A stretch of DNA of 64,000 nucleotides from assembly GCF_030063475.1 (NCBI RefSeq), contig NZ_JASIRT010000013.1:62001-126000 (forward strand). The letters run 5' to 3'. Below the pieces are notes generated by a model. It worked only from the letters and a program-made list of their open reading frames with translations, was not told the DNA's origin and did no database searches. A program made the translations under genes and the position numbers. Below, piece after piece: positions 1-7,719 of the stretch (positions are counted from its first letter, which is position 1; each line of letters opens with the position of its first letter). This DNA is from Roseomonas sp. E05. GTDB lineage: Bacteria; Pseudomonadota; Alphaproteobacteria; Acetobacterales; Acetobacteraceae.

Positions 1-2
1 GC

Positions 3-275
3 AATTCCTATACCCAGGGCGGCCGGCTTTTCGTGCTCGACGTCCATGGCGGCCTGCTCGACAAGCTCGGCCCGGAGGCGAAGCCCGAGCTGGACGTCAC
101 CACCAACCAGGGCGAGATCCGCAACCCGGTGGCGCAGCGCAACCCGGAGACGGGCGGCTGGCGCATCAGCTTCGAGCTCTTTCCCGGTAATGCCCGCGCC
201 GCCGAACTGCGGGCCGCGCTGAAGGCAGGGGGCGAGCCGGTGGCCGAGACCTTCCTCTACCGATGGACGGCGTAA
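3..275 (+). CDS. opgG: Periplasmic glucan biosynthesis protein OpgG/MdoG, C-terminal end (partial)
   Basis: The gene enters from the left edge already in frame and ends at a TGA at 273-275; about 90 residues are visible. The tail holds the motif FVLDVHGG and an alternating beta pattern ending in ETFLYRW, as expected for the C-terminal immunoglobulin-like domain of the OpgG/OpgD family. These periplasmic proteins are needed for making or branching osmoregulated periplasmic glucans. The stop overlaps the start of opgH by 13 bases, the usual opgGH arrangement, and this supports the call more strongly than the short sequence alone. The N-terminus, signal peptide and main domain lie outside the window. 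Confidence 0.85.
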   Translation, partial: NSYTQGGRLFVLDVHGGLLDKLGPEAKPELDVTTNQGEIRNPVAQRNPETGGWRISFELFPGNARAAELRAALKAGGEPVAETFLYRWTA

Positions 276-2419
276 TTTCTGGAGCGGCCTGGCGGGCCCT
301 GCCGCCAGAGGCGCCGCTGGACATGCCCGTGCAGTCGCTGCGGGCCCGGCCCCCGCGCCGCACCGGCGGGATGCCCTCCCGCCCTTCCGCCACCTGGCTG
401 CGCCGGCTGCTGGTTCTCGGTGCCGCGCTGGCCCTGACCGCCTATGCCTCGCACGAGATGTGGCTGGTGCTGAACAGCGGGCGGCCGACGCCGCTGCAGG
501 CCTTCGTGCTGGTGCTGTTCGTGGTGCTCTTCGCCTGGATCGCGCTCTCCTTCACCAGCGCCACCTGCGGCTTCTTCCGGTTGCTGGCGGGGCCGGCCCG
601 GCGCCTCGGCATCGCGGCGGGCGGGCCGCTGCCCAGGCCGGGCGTGAAGACCGCCCTGCTGATGCCGAGCTACAACGAGGAGCCCGCGCGCATCATGGCC
701 GGGCTGCAGGCGATCCACGAGTCGCTGGCGGCCTCGGGTGCGCTGGACCGCTTCGACATCTTCATCCTCAGCGACAGCACCGAGCCCGGCGCCTGGATCG
801 CCGAGGAGGCTGCCTACCTCGAACTGCGGCGCCGCACCGGCGACGACGCGCTGGGCGAGGGGGGGCGCATCTTCTATCGCCGCCGCCCCAAGAACACCGA
901 GCGCAAGGCCGGCAACATCGCCGACTGGGTGCGCCGCTGGGGCGGCGCCTACCCGCAGATGCTGGTGCTCGACGCCGACAGCGTGATGGACGCCGATACC
1001 ATCCTGCGCCTGGCCGACGCCATGGAGCGCCATCCGGATGTGGGGCTGATCCAGACCCTGCCGATCATCACCGGCGGCAACACGCTCTTCGCGCGGATGC
1101 AGCAATTCGCCGGCCGCGTCTATGGCCCGCTGATCGCCGAGGGCATCGCCTGGTGGCACGGCTCCGAGGGCAACTACTGGGGGCACAACGCCATCATCCG
1201 CACCCAGGCCTTTGCCGAGGCGGCCGGCCTGCCGGAGCTGCCGGGCCGCAAGCCCTTCGGCGGCCATATCCTGAGCCACGACTTCGTGGAGGCCGCGCTG
1301 CTGCGCCGCGCCGGCTGGGCTGTCCACATGGTGCCCTGGCTGCGCGGCTCCTACGAGGAGAGCCCGCCCTCGCTGATGGACCTCGCCGTGCGTGACCGGC
1401 GCTGGTGCCAGGGCAACCTGCAGCACGCCGCCGTGCTGCCGGCACGTGGTCTGCACTGGGTCAGCCGGCTGCACCTGCTGACCGGCATCGGCTCCTACAT
1501 CACCGCGCCGCTCTGGCTCATCTTTCTGGTCTTCGGCGTGCTGCTGGCCATCCAGGCGCGTTTCATCCGCCCGGAATACTTCCCCGCCGGCCCCAGCCTC
1601 TTCCCGGAATGGCCGGTGGTGGACCCGGTGCGCGCCATGTGGGTGTTCATCGGCACCATGGGCCTGCTGCTGGCGCCGAAGCTGATGGCCTGGATCGCGC
1701 TGCTCTTCCACGGCACCGACCGGCGCGGCTGCGGCGGCGCCCTCCGCGCCTTCCTCTCCATGCTGCTGGAGACGCTGGTCGCCGGCCTCCTGGCGCCGGT
1801 GACCATGCTGACGCAGTCGGTGGATGTCGCTGCCATCCTGCTCGGCCGCGATTCCGGCTGGAACGCGCAGCGGCGGGATGACGGCTCGGTGCCCTTCGGC
1901 CAGGTGGTGCGGCTCTACTGGCGCCATACGCTGTTCGGCCTGATCTTCGGTGCCGCGGCCTGGCTGGTCTCGCCCTATCTGGCGCTCTGGATGTCGCCGG
2001 TGGTGCTCGGGCTGGCACTCGCCATCCCGCTGGCGGCGCTGACTGCCCGGCGGGATGTCGGCCTCGGTCTGCGGCGCCTCGGGCTGCTGCTGACGCCGGA
2101 GGAGGCCGCGCCGCCACTGGTGCTGTCGCGCGCCAAGGCGCTCACGATGGAGTGGCGCGGCATTGCCGGCGAAGCGGACGTGGCCCGGCTGTTCCGCGAG
2201 CCGGCACTGCTGGAGGCGCACCGCCGGATGCTGCCGCCGCCCCGCCGCCCCCGGCAGGACCCCTTCGACCCGGCGCTGCTGATGGGGCTGGCGAAGCTGC
2301 AGGAGGCTCAGCGGCTGGAGGAGGCGCTGTGCCTGCCGCGCGCGGAGCTTTCCGCGGTGCTGGCCGATGCGCGAGGCGTCGCGCGGCTGGCGGCGCTGGC
2401 CGAGGGCAAGGCCGCCTGA
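263..2419 (+). CDS. opgH: Glucans biosynthesis glucosyltransferase OpgH (MdoH)
   Basis: Inner-membrane family 2 glycosyltransferase that builds the glucose backbone of osmoregulated periplasmic glucans from UDP-glucose. The protein is 718 residues. It has two hydrophobic helices near the N-terminus (about residues 50-110), then a cytoplasmic catalytic domain with MPSYNEEP, a DAD metal-binding motif at residues 237-239, HDFVEAALLRRAGW, and RDRRWCQGNLQH around 377-388 (the QxxRW-type processivity motif). Further membrane helices fill the second half. Length is a little shorter than the E. coli enzyme. The ATG at 263 lies inside the end of opgG, so the two are probably translationally coupled. 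A perfect palindrome follows the stop. Confidence 0.93.
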   Translation: MDGVISGAAWRALPPEAPLDMPVQSLRARPPRRTGGMPSRPSATWLRRLLVLGAALALTAYASHEMWLVLNSGRPTPLQAFVLVLFVVLFAWIALSFTSATCGFFRLLAGPARRLGIAAGGPLPRPGVKTALLMPSYNEEPARIMAGLQAIHESLAASGALDRFDIFILSDSTEPGAWIAEEAAYLELRRRTGDDALGEGGRIFYRRRPKNTERKAGNIADWVRRWGGAYPQMLVLDADSVMDADTILRLADAMERHPDVGLIQTLPIITGGNTLFARMQQFAGRVYGPLIAEGIAWWHGSEGNYWGHNAIIRTQAFAEAAGLPELPGRKPFGGHILSHDFVEAALLRRAGWAVHMVPWLRGSYEESPPSLMDLAVRDRRWCQGNLQHAAVLPARGLHWVSRLHLLTGIGSYITAPLWLIFLVFGVLLAIQARFIRPEYFPAGPSLFPEWPVVDPVRAMWVFIGTMGLLLAPKLMAWIALLFHGTDRRGCGGALRAFLSMLLETLVAGLLAPVTMLTQSVDVAAILLGRDSGWNAQRRDDGSVPFGQVVRLYWRHTLFGLIFGAAAWLVSPYLALWMSPVVLGLALAIPLAALTARRDVGLGLRRLGLLLTPEEAAPPLVLSRAKALTMEWRGIAGEADVARLFREPALLEAHRRMLPPPRRPRQDPFDPALLMGLAKLQEAQRLEEALCLPRAELSAVLADARGVARLAALAEGKAA

Positions 2420-2442
2420 GGCGCCCGCGCGGGCGCCTCAGG
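2415..2442. terminator. Perfect 28-bp palindrome between opgH and a convergent small gene
   Basis: Two 13-base arms (CCTGAGGCGCCCG and its complement) surround a CG centre. The hairpin includes the opgH stop codon and lies 7 bases from the end of the convergent gene. It lacks a T tract on either side, so it may be a bidirectional terminator or simply a stabilising 3' hairpin. Confidence 0.55.
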
Positions 2443-2448
2443 CGCGCC

Positions 2449-2763
2449 TCAGCGCAGGATGTCGAGCGTGTGGTCGGCCATCTGCCCGACGGTGCGCTGC
2501 ACCGCCAGGTTGCTCTCATAGGCGTGCTGCGCCTCGATCATCGTCAGCTCGGGCGCGACATCCTCGCGCGCCGGGCTCAGATCGGGAGCGGAGATCGCGA
2601 AGGGCCGCCGCGCCGGATCGGGGGGCGGCGAATCCGGCACGGCCGCCCGCCGTGCGATGGCCGCCGCGGCATCGGCGAGCTGGAACTCGGCTGTGCGCAT
2701 GCCCTGGGCAGCCGCGTAGGCGGCATCAACCAGGCCAGTTGGGGTGTTGGAGGACACTTGCAT
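2449..2763 (-). CDS. Small flagellar rod/hook-like protein (orphan)
   Basis: A 104-residue protein. The C-terminal 40 residues (ELTMIEAQHAYESNLAVQRT, then a DILR end) match the pattern of the flagellar basal-body rod C-terminal domain of FlgC/FlgG/FlgE, in which a QxAYEAN segment precedes a helix ending in LDxxR. The N-terminus (AQGMRTAEFQLADAAAAIAR) resembles the N-terminal rod helix, but without a clear NxANxxT motif. Between them is only a short Pro-rich linker, so this looks like a rod protein stripped to its two helical ends. No other flagellar gene is near. The start at 2763 is the ATG of MQVSS; a longer in-frame extension to 3015 overlaps the next gene's 5' region and is unlikely. Function inferred from sequence pattern only. 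Confidence 0.6.
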   Translation of the reverse strand: MQVSSNTPTGLVDAAYAAAQGMRTAEFQLADAAAAIARRAAVPDSPPPDPARRPFAISAPDLSPAREDVAPELTMIEAQHAYESNLAVQRTVGQMADHTLDILR

Positions 2764-2959
2764 TGCGTTAAGTCCTGTCTCGCAGGCAGAGGGCCTGGAT
2801 CGGGCGATGAGGCCGGTACCGATTATCCGGGACAAAGCTTTCCGGACGGTTAAGCCTCCGGAAGGCGGCCCGCGGGCCATCGCAGCGGGGGGCCGCCCCT
2901 CGACAAGCGGGCGCTCCGGACGCAGTTTGACCGCCGCAGATTCGGCGGGAGAGTGCCCA

Positions 2960-4381
2960 ATGCAGAACACCGAGGAAATCTGGCGGCTGGTGGACGACAA
3001 CCAGCAGGCCTTCATCGAGCTGAGCGACCGCGTCTGGGAAATGCCGGAACTGGCCTATGCCGAGGTCCGCTCGGTCGCCGAGCACAAGAAGGCGCTGGAG
3101 GCCCACGGCTTCCGCATCACCGAGAAGCTGGCCGGCATTCCCACCGCCATCATGGGCGAGGCGGGCGAGGATGGCCCGGTGATCGCCATCCTCGGCGAGT
3201 ATGATGCGCTGCCCGGCCTGTCGCAGGAAGCCGGTGTGGCCGAGCACCGGCCGCTGCCGGGCGACGGCTCGGGCCATGGCTGCGGGCACAACCTGCTCGG
3301 CGCTGGCGCCCTGCTGGCGGCGACGGCGGTGAAGGACTACCTGGCGAAGAAGGGCATCAAGGGCCGCGTGCGCTACTACGGCTGCCCGGCCGAAGAGGGT
3401 GGCGCCGCCAAGGCCTTCATGGTGCGCGAGGGCTGCTTCAAGGACGTGGACATCGCCATCTCCTGGCACCCGGCCCCCTTCGCCGCGGTGAACGAGGCGA
3501 AGTCGCTGGCCAATACCCGCATCGACTTCACCTTCACCGGCCGCTCCAGCCATGCCGCCGCCGCCCCGCATCTCGGCCGCTCGGCGCTCGACGCCATCGA
3601 GCTGATGAACGTGGGCGTCAACTACATGCGCGAGCACATGCCGAGCGAGGCGCGCATCCACTACGCCTATCTGGACGCCGGCGGCATCGCGCCGAATGTC
3701 GTGCAGGGCAAGGCGACGGTCCGCTACCTGATCCGCGCCAGCGATTTGCCGATGCTGCAGGGCCTCGTCGCCCGCGTCCGCAAGGTCGCCGACGGCGCGG
3801 CGCTGATGACGGAGACGAGCGTCTCCACCAAGGTCGTTTCCGCCGTCTCCAACCTGCTCGGCAACCTGCCGCTCGAGCGGGCGATGCAGAACAACCTGGA
3901 GCGCCTCGGCCCGCCCCCCTTCGACGACGAGGACCGTGCCTTCGCCGCCGAGATCCAGAAGACGCTCTCCGACGAGGACATCGCCTCCGCCTTCAAGCGC
4001 ATGGGCGTGCCGGTGCGGAAGGGCGTGCCGCTGGCGGACGAGATCATCCCGCTGGAGGCCAAGGGCGCGGCCATGGTCGGCTCGACCGATGTGGGCGACG
4101 TCTCCTGGGTGGTTCCCACCGTGCAGGCGCGCGGCGCGACCTATGCCATCGGCACGCCTGGCCATTCCTGGCAGCTCACGGCGCAGGGGCAGTCGCCGCT
4201 GGCGCATAAGGGCATGGTGCATGTGGCCAAGGTGATGGCCGGCGTCGCGGTGGACGCGCTGCAGGACCCGCAGCTGATCGAGCAGGCCAAGGCCGACCTC
4301 GCCGCCCGCACGGCCGAGACGCCCTATGCCTGCCCGCTGCCGGACGACCTCTCGCCGCCGATCAAGATGGCGCAGGTCTGA
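2960..4381 (+). CDS. AbgB-like M20 family amidohydrolase (copy 1)
   Basis: A 473-residue cytosolic metallo-hydrolase of the M20 aminoacylase/carboxypeptidase family, closest in layout to the p-aminobenzoyl-glutamate hydrolase subunit AbgB. Metal-site motifs are GHGCGHN at residues 105-111 and the glutamate pair in CPAEEGG. The dimerisation domain holds GRSSHAAAAPHLGRSALDA, followed by NVGVNYMREHM. The last part has GSTDVGDVSW and the histidine segment GTPGHSW. The ATG at 2960 follows GGCGGGAGAG; the frame stays open upstream to 2744, but that part looks non-coding and overlaps a divergent promoter area. A clear paralogue lies at 60745-62169. The substrate is unknown; folate breakdown products, N-acyl amino acids and small amides are possible. 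Confidence 0.85.
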   Translation: MQNTEEIWRLVDDNQQAFIELSDRVWEMPELAYAEVRSVAEHKKALEAHGFRITEKLAGIPTAIMGEAGEDGPVIAILGEYDALPGLSQEAGVAEHRPLPGDGSGHGCGHNLLGAGALLAATAVKDYLAKKGIKGRVRYYGCPAEEGGAAKAFMVREGCFKDVDIAISWHPAPFAAVNEAKSLANTRIDFTFTGRSSHAAAAPHLGRSALDAIELMNVGVNYMREHMPSEARIHYAYLDAGGIAPNVVQGKATVRYLIRASDLPMLQGLVARVRKVADGAALMTETSVSTKVVSAVSNLLGNLPLERAMQNNLERLGPPPFDDEDRAFAAEIQKTLSDEDIASAFKRMGVPVRKGVPLADEIIPLEAKGAAMVGSTDVGDVSWVVPTVQARGATYAIGTPGHSWQLTAQGQSPLAHKGMVHVAKVMAGVAVDALQDPQLIEQAKADLAARTAETPYACPLPDDLSPPIKMAQV

Positions 4382-4388
4382 CGCGAAA

Positions 4389-4415
4389 GGCCGGGGGAAG
4401 GCGCTTCCCCCGGCC
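4389..4415. terminator. Hairpin between convergent hydrolase and DUF1491 genes
   Basis: A perfect 12-bp stem, GGCCGGGGGAAG with CTTCCCCCGGCC, around a 3-base loop GCG. It fills the short gap between two convergent stops. It shares the GGGGGAA/TTCCCCC core with the repeated element found at 6602, 13019 and 63811 but lacks that element's A-rich flank. Confidence 0.7.
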
Positions 4416-4420
4416 CCGGT

Positions 4421-4753
4421 TCACAGGATGATCGCCTCGAAGGGCGGCCGCAGCTCGGGGGCGTCGAACTCCACCACCCAGAGATCCGGGTCGCGCCGTA
4501 CCTGCCGCTCCACATAGGCGTCCGCCTCCGCCTCGGTCACCGGGGTCTTGCCGGTGCCGCGCATCCAGGCCGGCCGGCCCTCGGCGTCGCGCGCCTGGCT
4601 CAGCACCACGCAGCCCTCGCGGCCGCGCAGCAGGCAGAGGATGCCGCCCGAATCCGGGTCGCCCTTGCGCAGCACCATCGCGGAGTTCCCGGCCAGGTCC
4701 GCCAGCCGGATCGCCATCGAGACCCAGATGCCCGCTTTCACTTTCGCTTCCAT
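4421..4753 (-). CDS. DUF1491 family protein
   Basis: A 110-residue protein matching the DUF1491 pattern of small alphaproteobacterial proteins: an N-terminal VKAGIWVSMAIR strand, then VLRKGDPDSGGILCLL, a central GREG segment, and a C-terminal acidic-aromatic WVVEFDAPE. No signal peptide or membrane segment is seen. The function of the family is not known. The gene stands alone, convergent with the AbgB-like gene and divergent from the small gene at 4885. Confidence 0.75.
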   Translation of the reverse strand: MEAKVKAGIWVSMAIRLADLAGNSAMVLRKGDPDSGGILCLLRGREGCVVLSQARDAEGRPAWMRGTGKTPVTEAEADAYVERQVRRDPDLWVVEFDAPELRPPFEAIIL

Positions 4754-4884
4754 GCCGCCCAGAGTGGAGCAGCGCGAGAGCGATGCAAGCCCTGCCTTCC
4801 CGCAGGCCTCCCCCCGGACAAAAGCACTTGCTGCATGACGGCCGGCGCGGCATCCACCGCTCCGGCGAGCCGGAGGGAGCAGCG

Positions 4885-5106
4885 ATGGCAGGCAGGGATC
4901 AGGACCAGGTGCGGATGAGCGAAGGCCAGCGCGCCTACGAGGCGAAGCGGGCGGCCAAGGCCGGTGTCAGCCTGGAGAAGTGGCTCTCCATGAAGGCGCA
5001 GGAGCGCGACCAGCTCGCCGCGAAGGCAGCCAAGGCCGCCGAGCCGTCGAAGAAGTCCGGCTTCTTCGCCCGGCTGCTGGAGCGGGCGCAGAAGCCGATC
5101 GGCTGA
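4885..5106 (+). CDS. Small basic helical protein of unknown function
   Basis: A 73-residue hypothetical protein. The chosen ATG (MAGRDQ) has a good ribosome-binding site, GGAGGGAG, 6 bases upstream; an in-frame start 102 bases earlier would overlap the promoter of the divergent gene. The sequence is rich in Ala, Lys and Glu (RAYEAKRAAKAGVSLEKWL, then KAQERDQLAAKAAKAA), predicting one or two amphipathic helices, and ends with a basic stretch KKSGFFARLLERAQKPIG. No known domain is recognised. It is convergent with the cytochrome b561 gene, whose stop is 10 bases away. Confidence 0.6.
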   Translation: MAGRDQDQVRMSEGQRAYEAKRAAKAGVSLEKWLSMKAQERDQLAAKAAKAAEPSKKSGFFARLLERAQKPIG

Positions 5107-5116
5107 GGCCCGCGCC

Positions 5117-5641
5117 TCACCACGTCATCCGCCGCAGCGTGTCGTCACGGCGGACGAAGTGGTGCCACAGGGCGGCGCTGACATGCAGCGCCACCAGGGC
5201 CGCCAGCGTGAGCCCGATGGTGTCATGCACGCTGGAGAGAACCGGCGCCCATTTCTCGTTGGGGCCGATGGGGCTGGGAATCGGGATCAGCCCGAAGGCG
5301 GTCAGCGGAAAGCCCCAGGCATTGGTGGTCATCAGGCCGACCACTGGCTGGACCATCAGCAGGACATAAAATGCCGCATGATTGGTGGTGGCGGCGCGCT
5401 GCATCCAGCCGGGCAGGGGCGGGGTGATCGGCGGCGGCGGGTGGCGCCGGCGCCAGAACAGGCGGAACAGCGTCACCACCAGGATGGTGATGCCGAAACT
5501 TTCGTGGATGTTGTAAAGGCGAAGCTTCAGAGCCTCGTCCTCGGGCGGCGCCTCGGCGATCCAGACGCCCAGGGCGATGATCAGCAGCACGATGAGGGCC
5601 GTGCCCCAGTGCAACAGGCGAGCCATCCGGTTGTAGCGCAT
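5117..5641 (-). CDS. Cytochrome b561 family membrane protein
   Basis: A 174-residue four-helix di-heme cytochrome of the bacterial b561/YodB type, expected to pass electrons between quinol and periplasmic or membrane acceptors. The N-terminus MRYNRMARLLHWGTA contains the first conserved His (HW in helix 1). Helix 2 starts with NIHESFGITIL (second His), TTNHAAFYVLLMVQPVVGL begins helix 3, and VHDTIGLTLAALVALHVSAALWHHF carries the last His residues. The start at 5641 is chosen because this motif begins the family; the frame stays open upstream but without family sequence. Its start codon overlaps the first possible ATG of the divergent DUF429 gene. Confidence 0.87.
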   Translation of the reverse strand: MRYNRMARLLHWGTALIVLLIIALGVWIAEAPPEDEALKLRLYNIHESFGITILVVTLFRLFWRRRHPPPPITPPLPGWMQRAATTNHAAFYVLLMVQPVVGLMTTNAWGFPLTAFGLIPIPSPIGPNEKWAPVLSSVHDTIGLTLAALVALHVSAALWHHFVRRDDTLRRMTW

Positions 5642-5672
5642 GTCGTTCCCCTCCGTGGCCGATCCTACCCCG

Positions 5673-6617
5673 ATGATCGCCGCGCATGCCGACTGGAGTC
5701 TTGATCCGCGCAAGCGCTGGGTGAGCATTGCCCGGCGGCGGGGCGGGCTCTGGCGCGCCGAGGCGCCCCGCCCGGTGGGTGACCCGGCCGCGCTGGTCGC
5801 CGGCCTGCTCGCCGAGGGCGTGCCACTGGCCTTCGGGCTGGACCTGCCGCTCGGCCTGCCGCGCGGCTTCGCCGCCGGCCGGGTGGAGCCGGATTTCTGC
5901 CATTTCCTGCGCGGCCTCACGGCGACGCCGGAGTTCTTCCTGGTCAGCCCGACACTGGAGACGGTCTCCGCCGCCCGGCCCTTCTATCCGGCGCGCGGCC
6001 TGCGGGGCATGACCCGCGCGGCCCATGCGGCGGCGCTTGGCCTCGGGGGCGCGGCGGCGCTCAACCGCTGGTGCGACTGTGCCACCGCCGAGCGGCCCGC
6101 CGGCGCTCCCGTCTTCTGGACGCTGGGAGCCAACCAATCCGGCAAGGCCGCGATCGCGGCGTGGCGGGACTGGCTGGCGCCGGCCCTGGCGGCGGGCGCG
6201 CCGCTGCGTCTCTGGCCCTTCCAGGGCGGCCTGCACGAGCTTCTGGCCCCCGGCGCGGCGGTGTTGGCCGAGACCTATCCGGCCGAGGCGCTGCGGCATC
6301 TCGGCGTGGTGCTGGCCGGCAGCAAGCGGGTGCCGGAAGTGCGGCGCGCGGCGGCACCCTCCCTGCGCCTGGCCATGGCACGGCTGGGGGTGCGGCCGAG
6401 CCGGGGCCTCGCGGCGGCGCTGGGGGAAGGGTTCGGCACCGATGCGGTGGGCGAGGACCGCTTCGACAGCCTGCTCGGACTGCTCTGCGTTATCGGCGTG
6501 CTCGATGGCGCACGGCCCGACTTCGTGCCGGAGGATGGCTGGGTGCGGCGCTGGGAAGGCTGGGTACTCGGGCAGACAGCGCTGCCACGGGTGCATGGAA
6601 CAAGGCCGGGGGAATGA
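5673..6617 (+). CDS. DUF429 domain protein
   Basis: About 314 residues. The N-terminus IAAHADWSLDPRKRWVSIA gives the Asp-containing first strand of a ribonuclease-H-like fold, FGLDLPLGLP the second acidic strand, and ETYPAEALRHLG together with a C-terminal EDRFDSLLGLL complete the pattern of DUF429, thought to be a nuclease-like family. I place the start at ATG 5673 because the conserved sequence begins there; an ATG at 5640 would overlap the start codon of the divergent cytochrome gene. The reaction is unknown. The stop codon sits inside a copy of the repeated hairpin element. Confidence 0.65.
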   Translation: MIAAHADWSLDPRKRWVSIARRRGGLWRAEAPRPVGDPAALVAGLLAEGVPLAFGLDLPLGLPRGFAAGRVEPDFCHFLRGLTATPEFFLVSPTLETVSAARPFYPARGLRGMTRAAHAAALGLGGAAALNRWCDCATAERPAGAPVFWTLGANQSGKAAIAAWRDWLAPALAAGAPLRLWPFQGGLHELLAPGAAVLAETYPAEALRHLGVVLAGSKRVPEVRRAAAPSLRLAMARLGVRPSRGLAAALGEGFGTDAVGEDRFDSLLGLLCVIGVLDGARPDFVPEDGWVRRWEGWVLGQTALPRVHGTRPGE

Positions 6618-6645
6618 ATTCCCCCAGACCCCCATCTTTTTTCTG
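6602..6645 (-). repeat. Repeated bidirectional-terminator element, copy 1
   Basis: Read on the minus strand it is CAGAAAAAAGATGGGGGTCT, then GGGGGAATTCATTCCCCC and GGCCTT. It matches the copies at 13019 and 63811 almost base for base. It overlaps the stop codon of the DUF429 gene and lies before the end of the convergent reductase gene. The stem GGGGGAA/TTCCCCC with a T run on each side is the layout of a two-way Rho-independent terminator. A partial second copy of the CCCCATCTTTTT flank follows at 6647-6659, and a further degenerate hairpin lies at 6689-6709. Confidence 0.8.
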
Positions 6646-6716
6646 GCCCCATCTTTTTCCGGCAGTTTCCGGCCAGGAGGATGGCGGATGGGGGGGAACT
6701 CCTTTCCCCGGCCTTC

Positions 6717-7694
6717 TCAGCCCCGATACAACCCGGCTGCGGAGGCGGCTTGCGTCGCCAGCGCCACGGAGAGATCGAGCGTCGGCGTCTCGACGCCCGC
6801 GAGGCGCGCCAGCTCCAACGGGACGCGGAACAGGGCATCCACCTCCATCGCGCGGCCCAGCTCCAGATCCTGCAGGATGGAGGGCTTGTGGGCGAGCCTG
6901 GCGGAACCGGCCAGGCGCTTGTCCAGGTCGAACTCGAAGCCCTGGCCGAACGCGGCGGCGATCGCCATGCTCTCCTGCATCGCCTGGCGCACGGCGGCGC
7001 GCACCGCCGGGTCGGCGAGGGTGCCGGCCATGCCCTGGCGCGAGAGGATGGTGAAAGGCCCCTGCGAGAGGTTGCCCATGAGCTTCATCCAGACCTCGCG
7101 CCGGATCTGCTTCGTCACCTCGCCGGAGATGCCGCCCTTGGTCAGGTAGGCGGCGATGGCCTGGGCGCGTGGGCTGTCGCGGCCGTCCACCTCGCCCAGG
7201 ATGACACGGTTGTTGGCATGCTCCACATGCACATGGCCCGGCTCCGTCACGGTGCAGGCCGAGTAGACCACGCCGCCCAGCGTGCGCCCGACGCCGACCG
7301 CCTCGCGCACGGCATCGCCCGGGTCCACCGCCGGCAGGCGCCGGCCGTCCAGCTCGCCGCCATGCCGGTCGAAATACCACCAGGGGATGCCGTTCATCAC
7401 GAAGGCGACAGTGGTCTCGGGCCCGAGCAGCGGCGCGATGGCCTCCGCCACCTGCGGCAGGGAAGGGGCCTTCACGGTGACGATCACCGCGTCCTGCGGC
7501 CCGACCGCCGCCGCGTCGCCGGCCTTCACCCGCACGGTATGGGCGCCGTCCGGGGCGGTGATGGTCAGGCCCTTCTCGCGGATGGCGGCGAGCTGGGCGC
7601 CACGGGCGACCACGCTGGTCTCCGCCCCGCCCAGCGCCAGCCGCGCTGCCACATGCCCCCCGATCGCGCCGGCACCAAAGACACAGATTTTCAT
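6717..7694 (-). CDS. 2-dehydropantoate 2-reductase family protein
   Basis: A 325-residue NADP-dependent reductase of the ketopantoate reductase (PanE/ApbA) family. It starts with the Rossmann motif GAGAIGGHVAARLA right after MKICVF, which fixes the start at 7694. The mid-section has TVKAPSLPQVAEAI and MNGIPWW, typical of the family, and the C-terminal helical domain follows (QIRREVWMKLMGNL). True PanE makes pantoate for coenzyme A, but many relatives act on other 2-oxo acids. The gene lies 25 bases after an M20 amidohydrolase on the same strand, so a catabolic role is as likely as pantothenate synthesis. Confidence 0.85.
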   Translation of the reverse strand: MKICVFGAGAIGGHVAARLALGGAETSVVARGAQLAAIREKGLTITAPDGAHTVRVKAGDAAAVGPQDAVIVTVKAPSLPQVAEAIAPLLGPETTVAFVMNGIPWWYFDRHGGELDGRRLPAVDPGDAVREAVGVGRTLGGVVYSACTVTEPGHVHVEHANNRVILGEVDGRDSPRAQAIAAYLTKGGISGEVTKQIRREVWMKLMGNLSQGPFTILSRQGMAGTLADPAVRAAVRQAMQESMAIAAAFGQGFEFDLDKRLAGSARLAHKPSILQDLELGRAMEVDALFRVPLELARLAGVETPTLDLSVALATQAASAAGLYRG

Positions 7695-7719
7695 CTCGGG
7701 ATTCCTTGTCCTGGCGGGG

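Noticed and set aside
257-2221. Long open frame of 654 codons opposite opgH
   Set aside because: Shadow of opgH: Gln/Arg/His/Gly-rich composition typical of antisense frames in GC-rich genes, with no domain.
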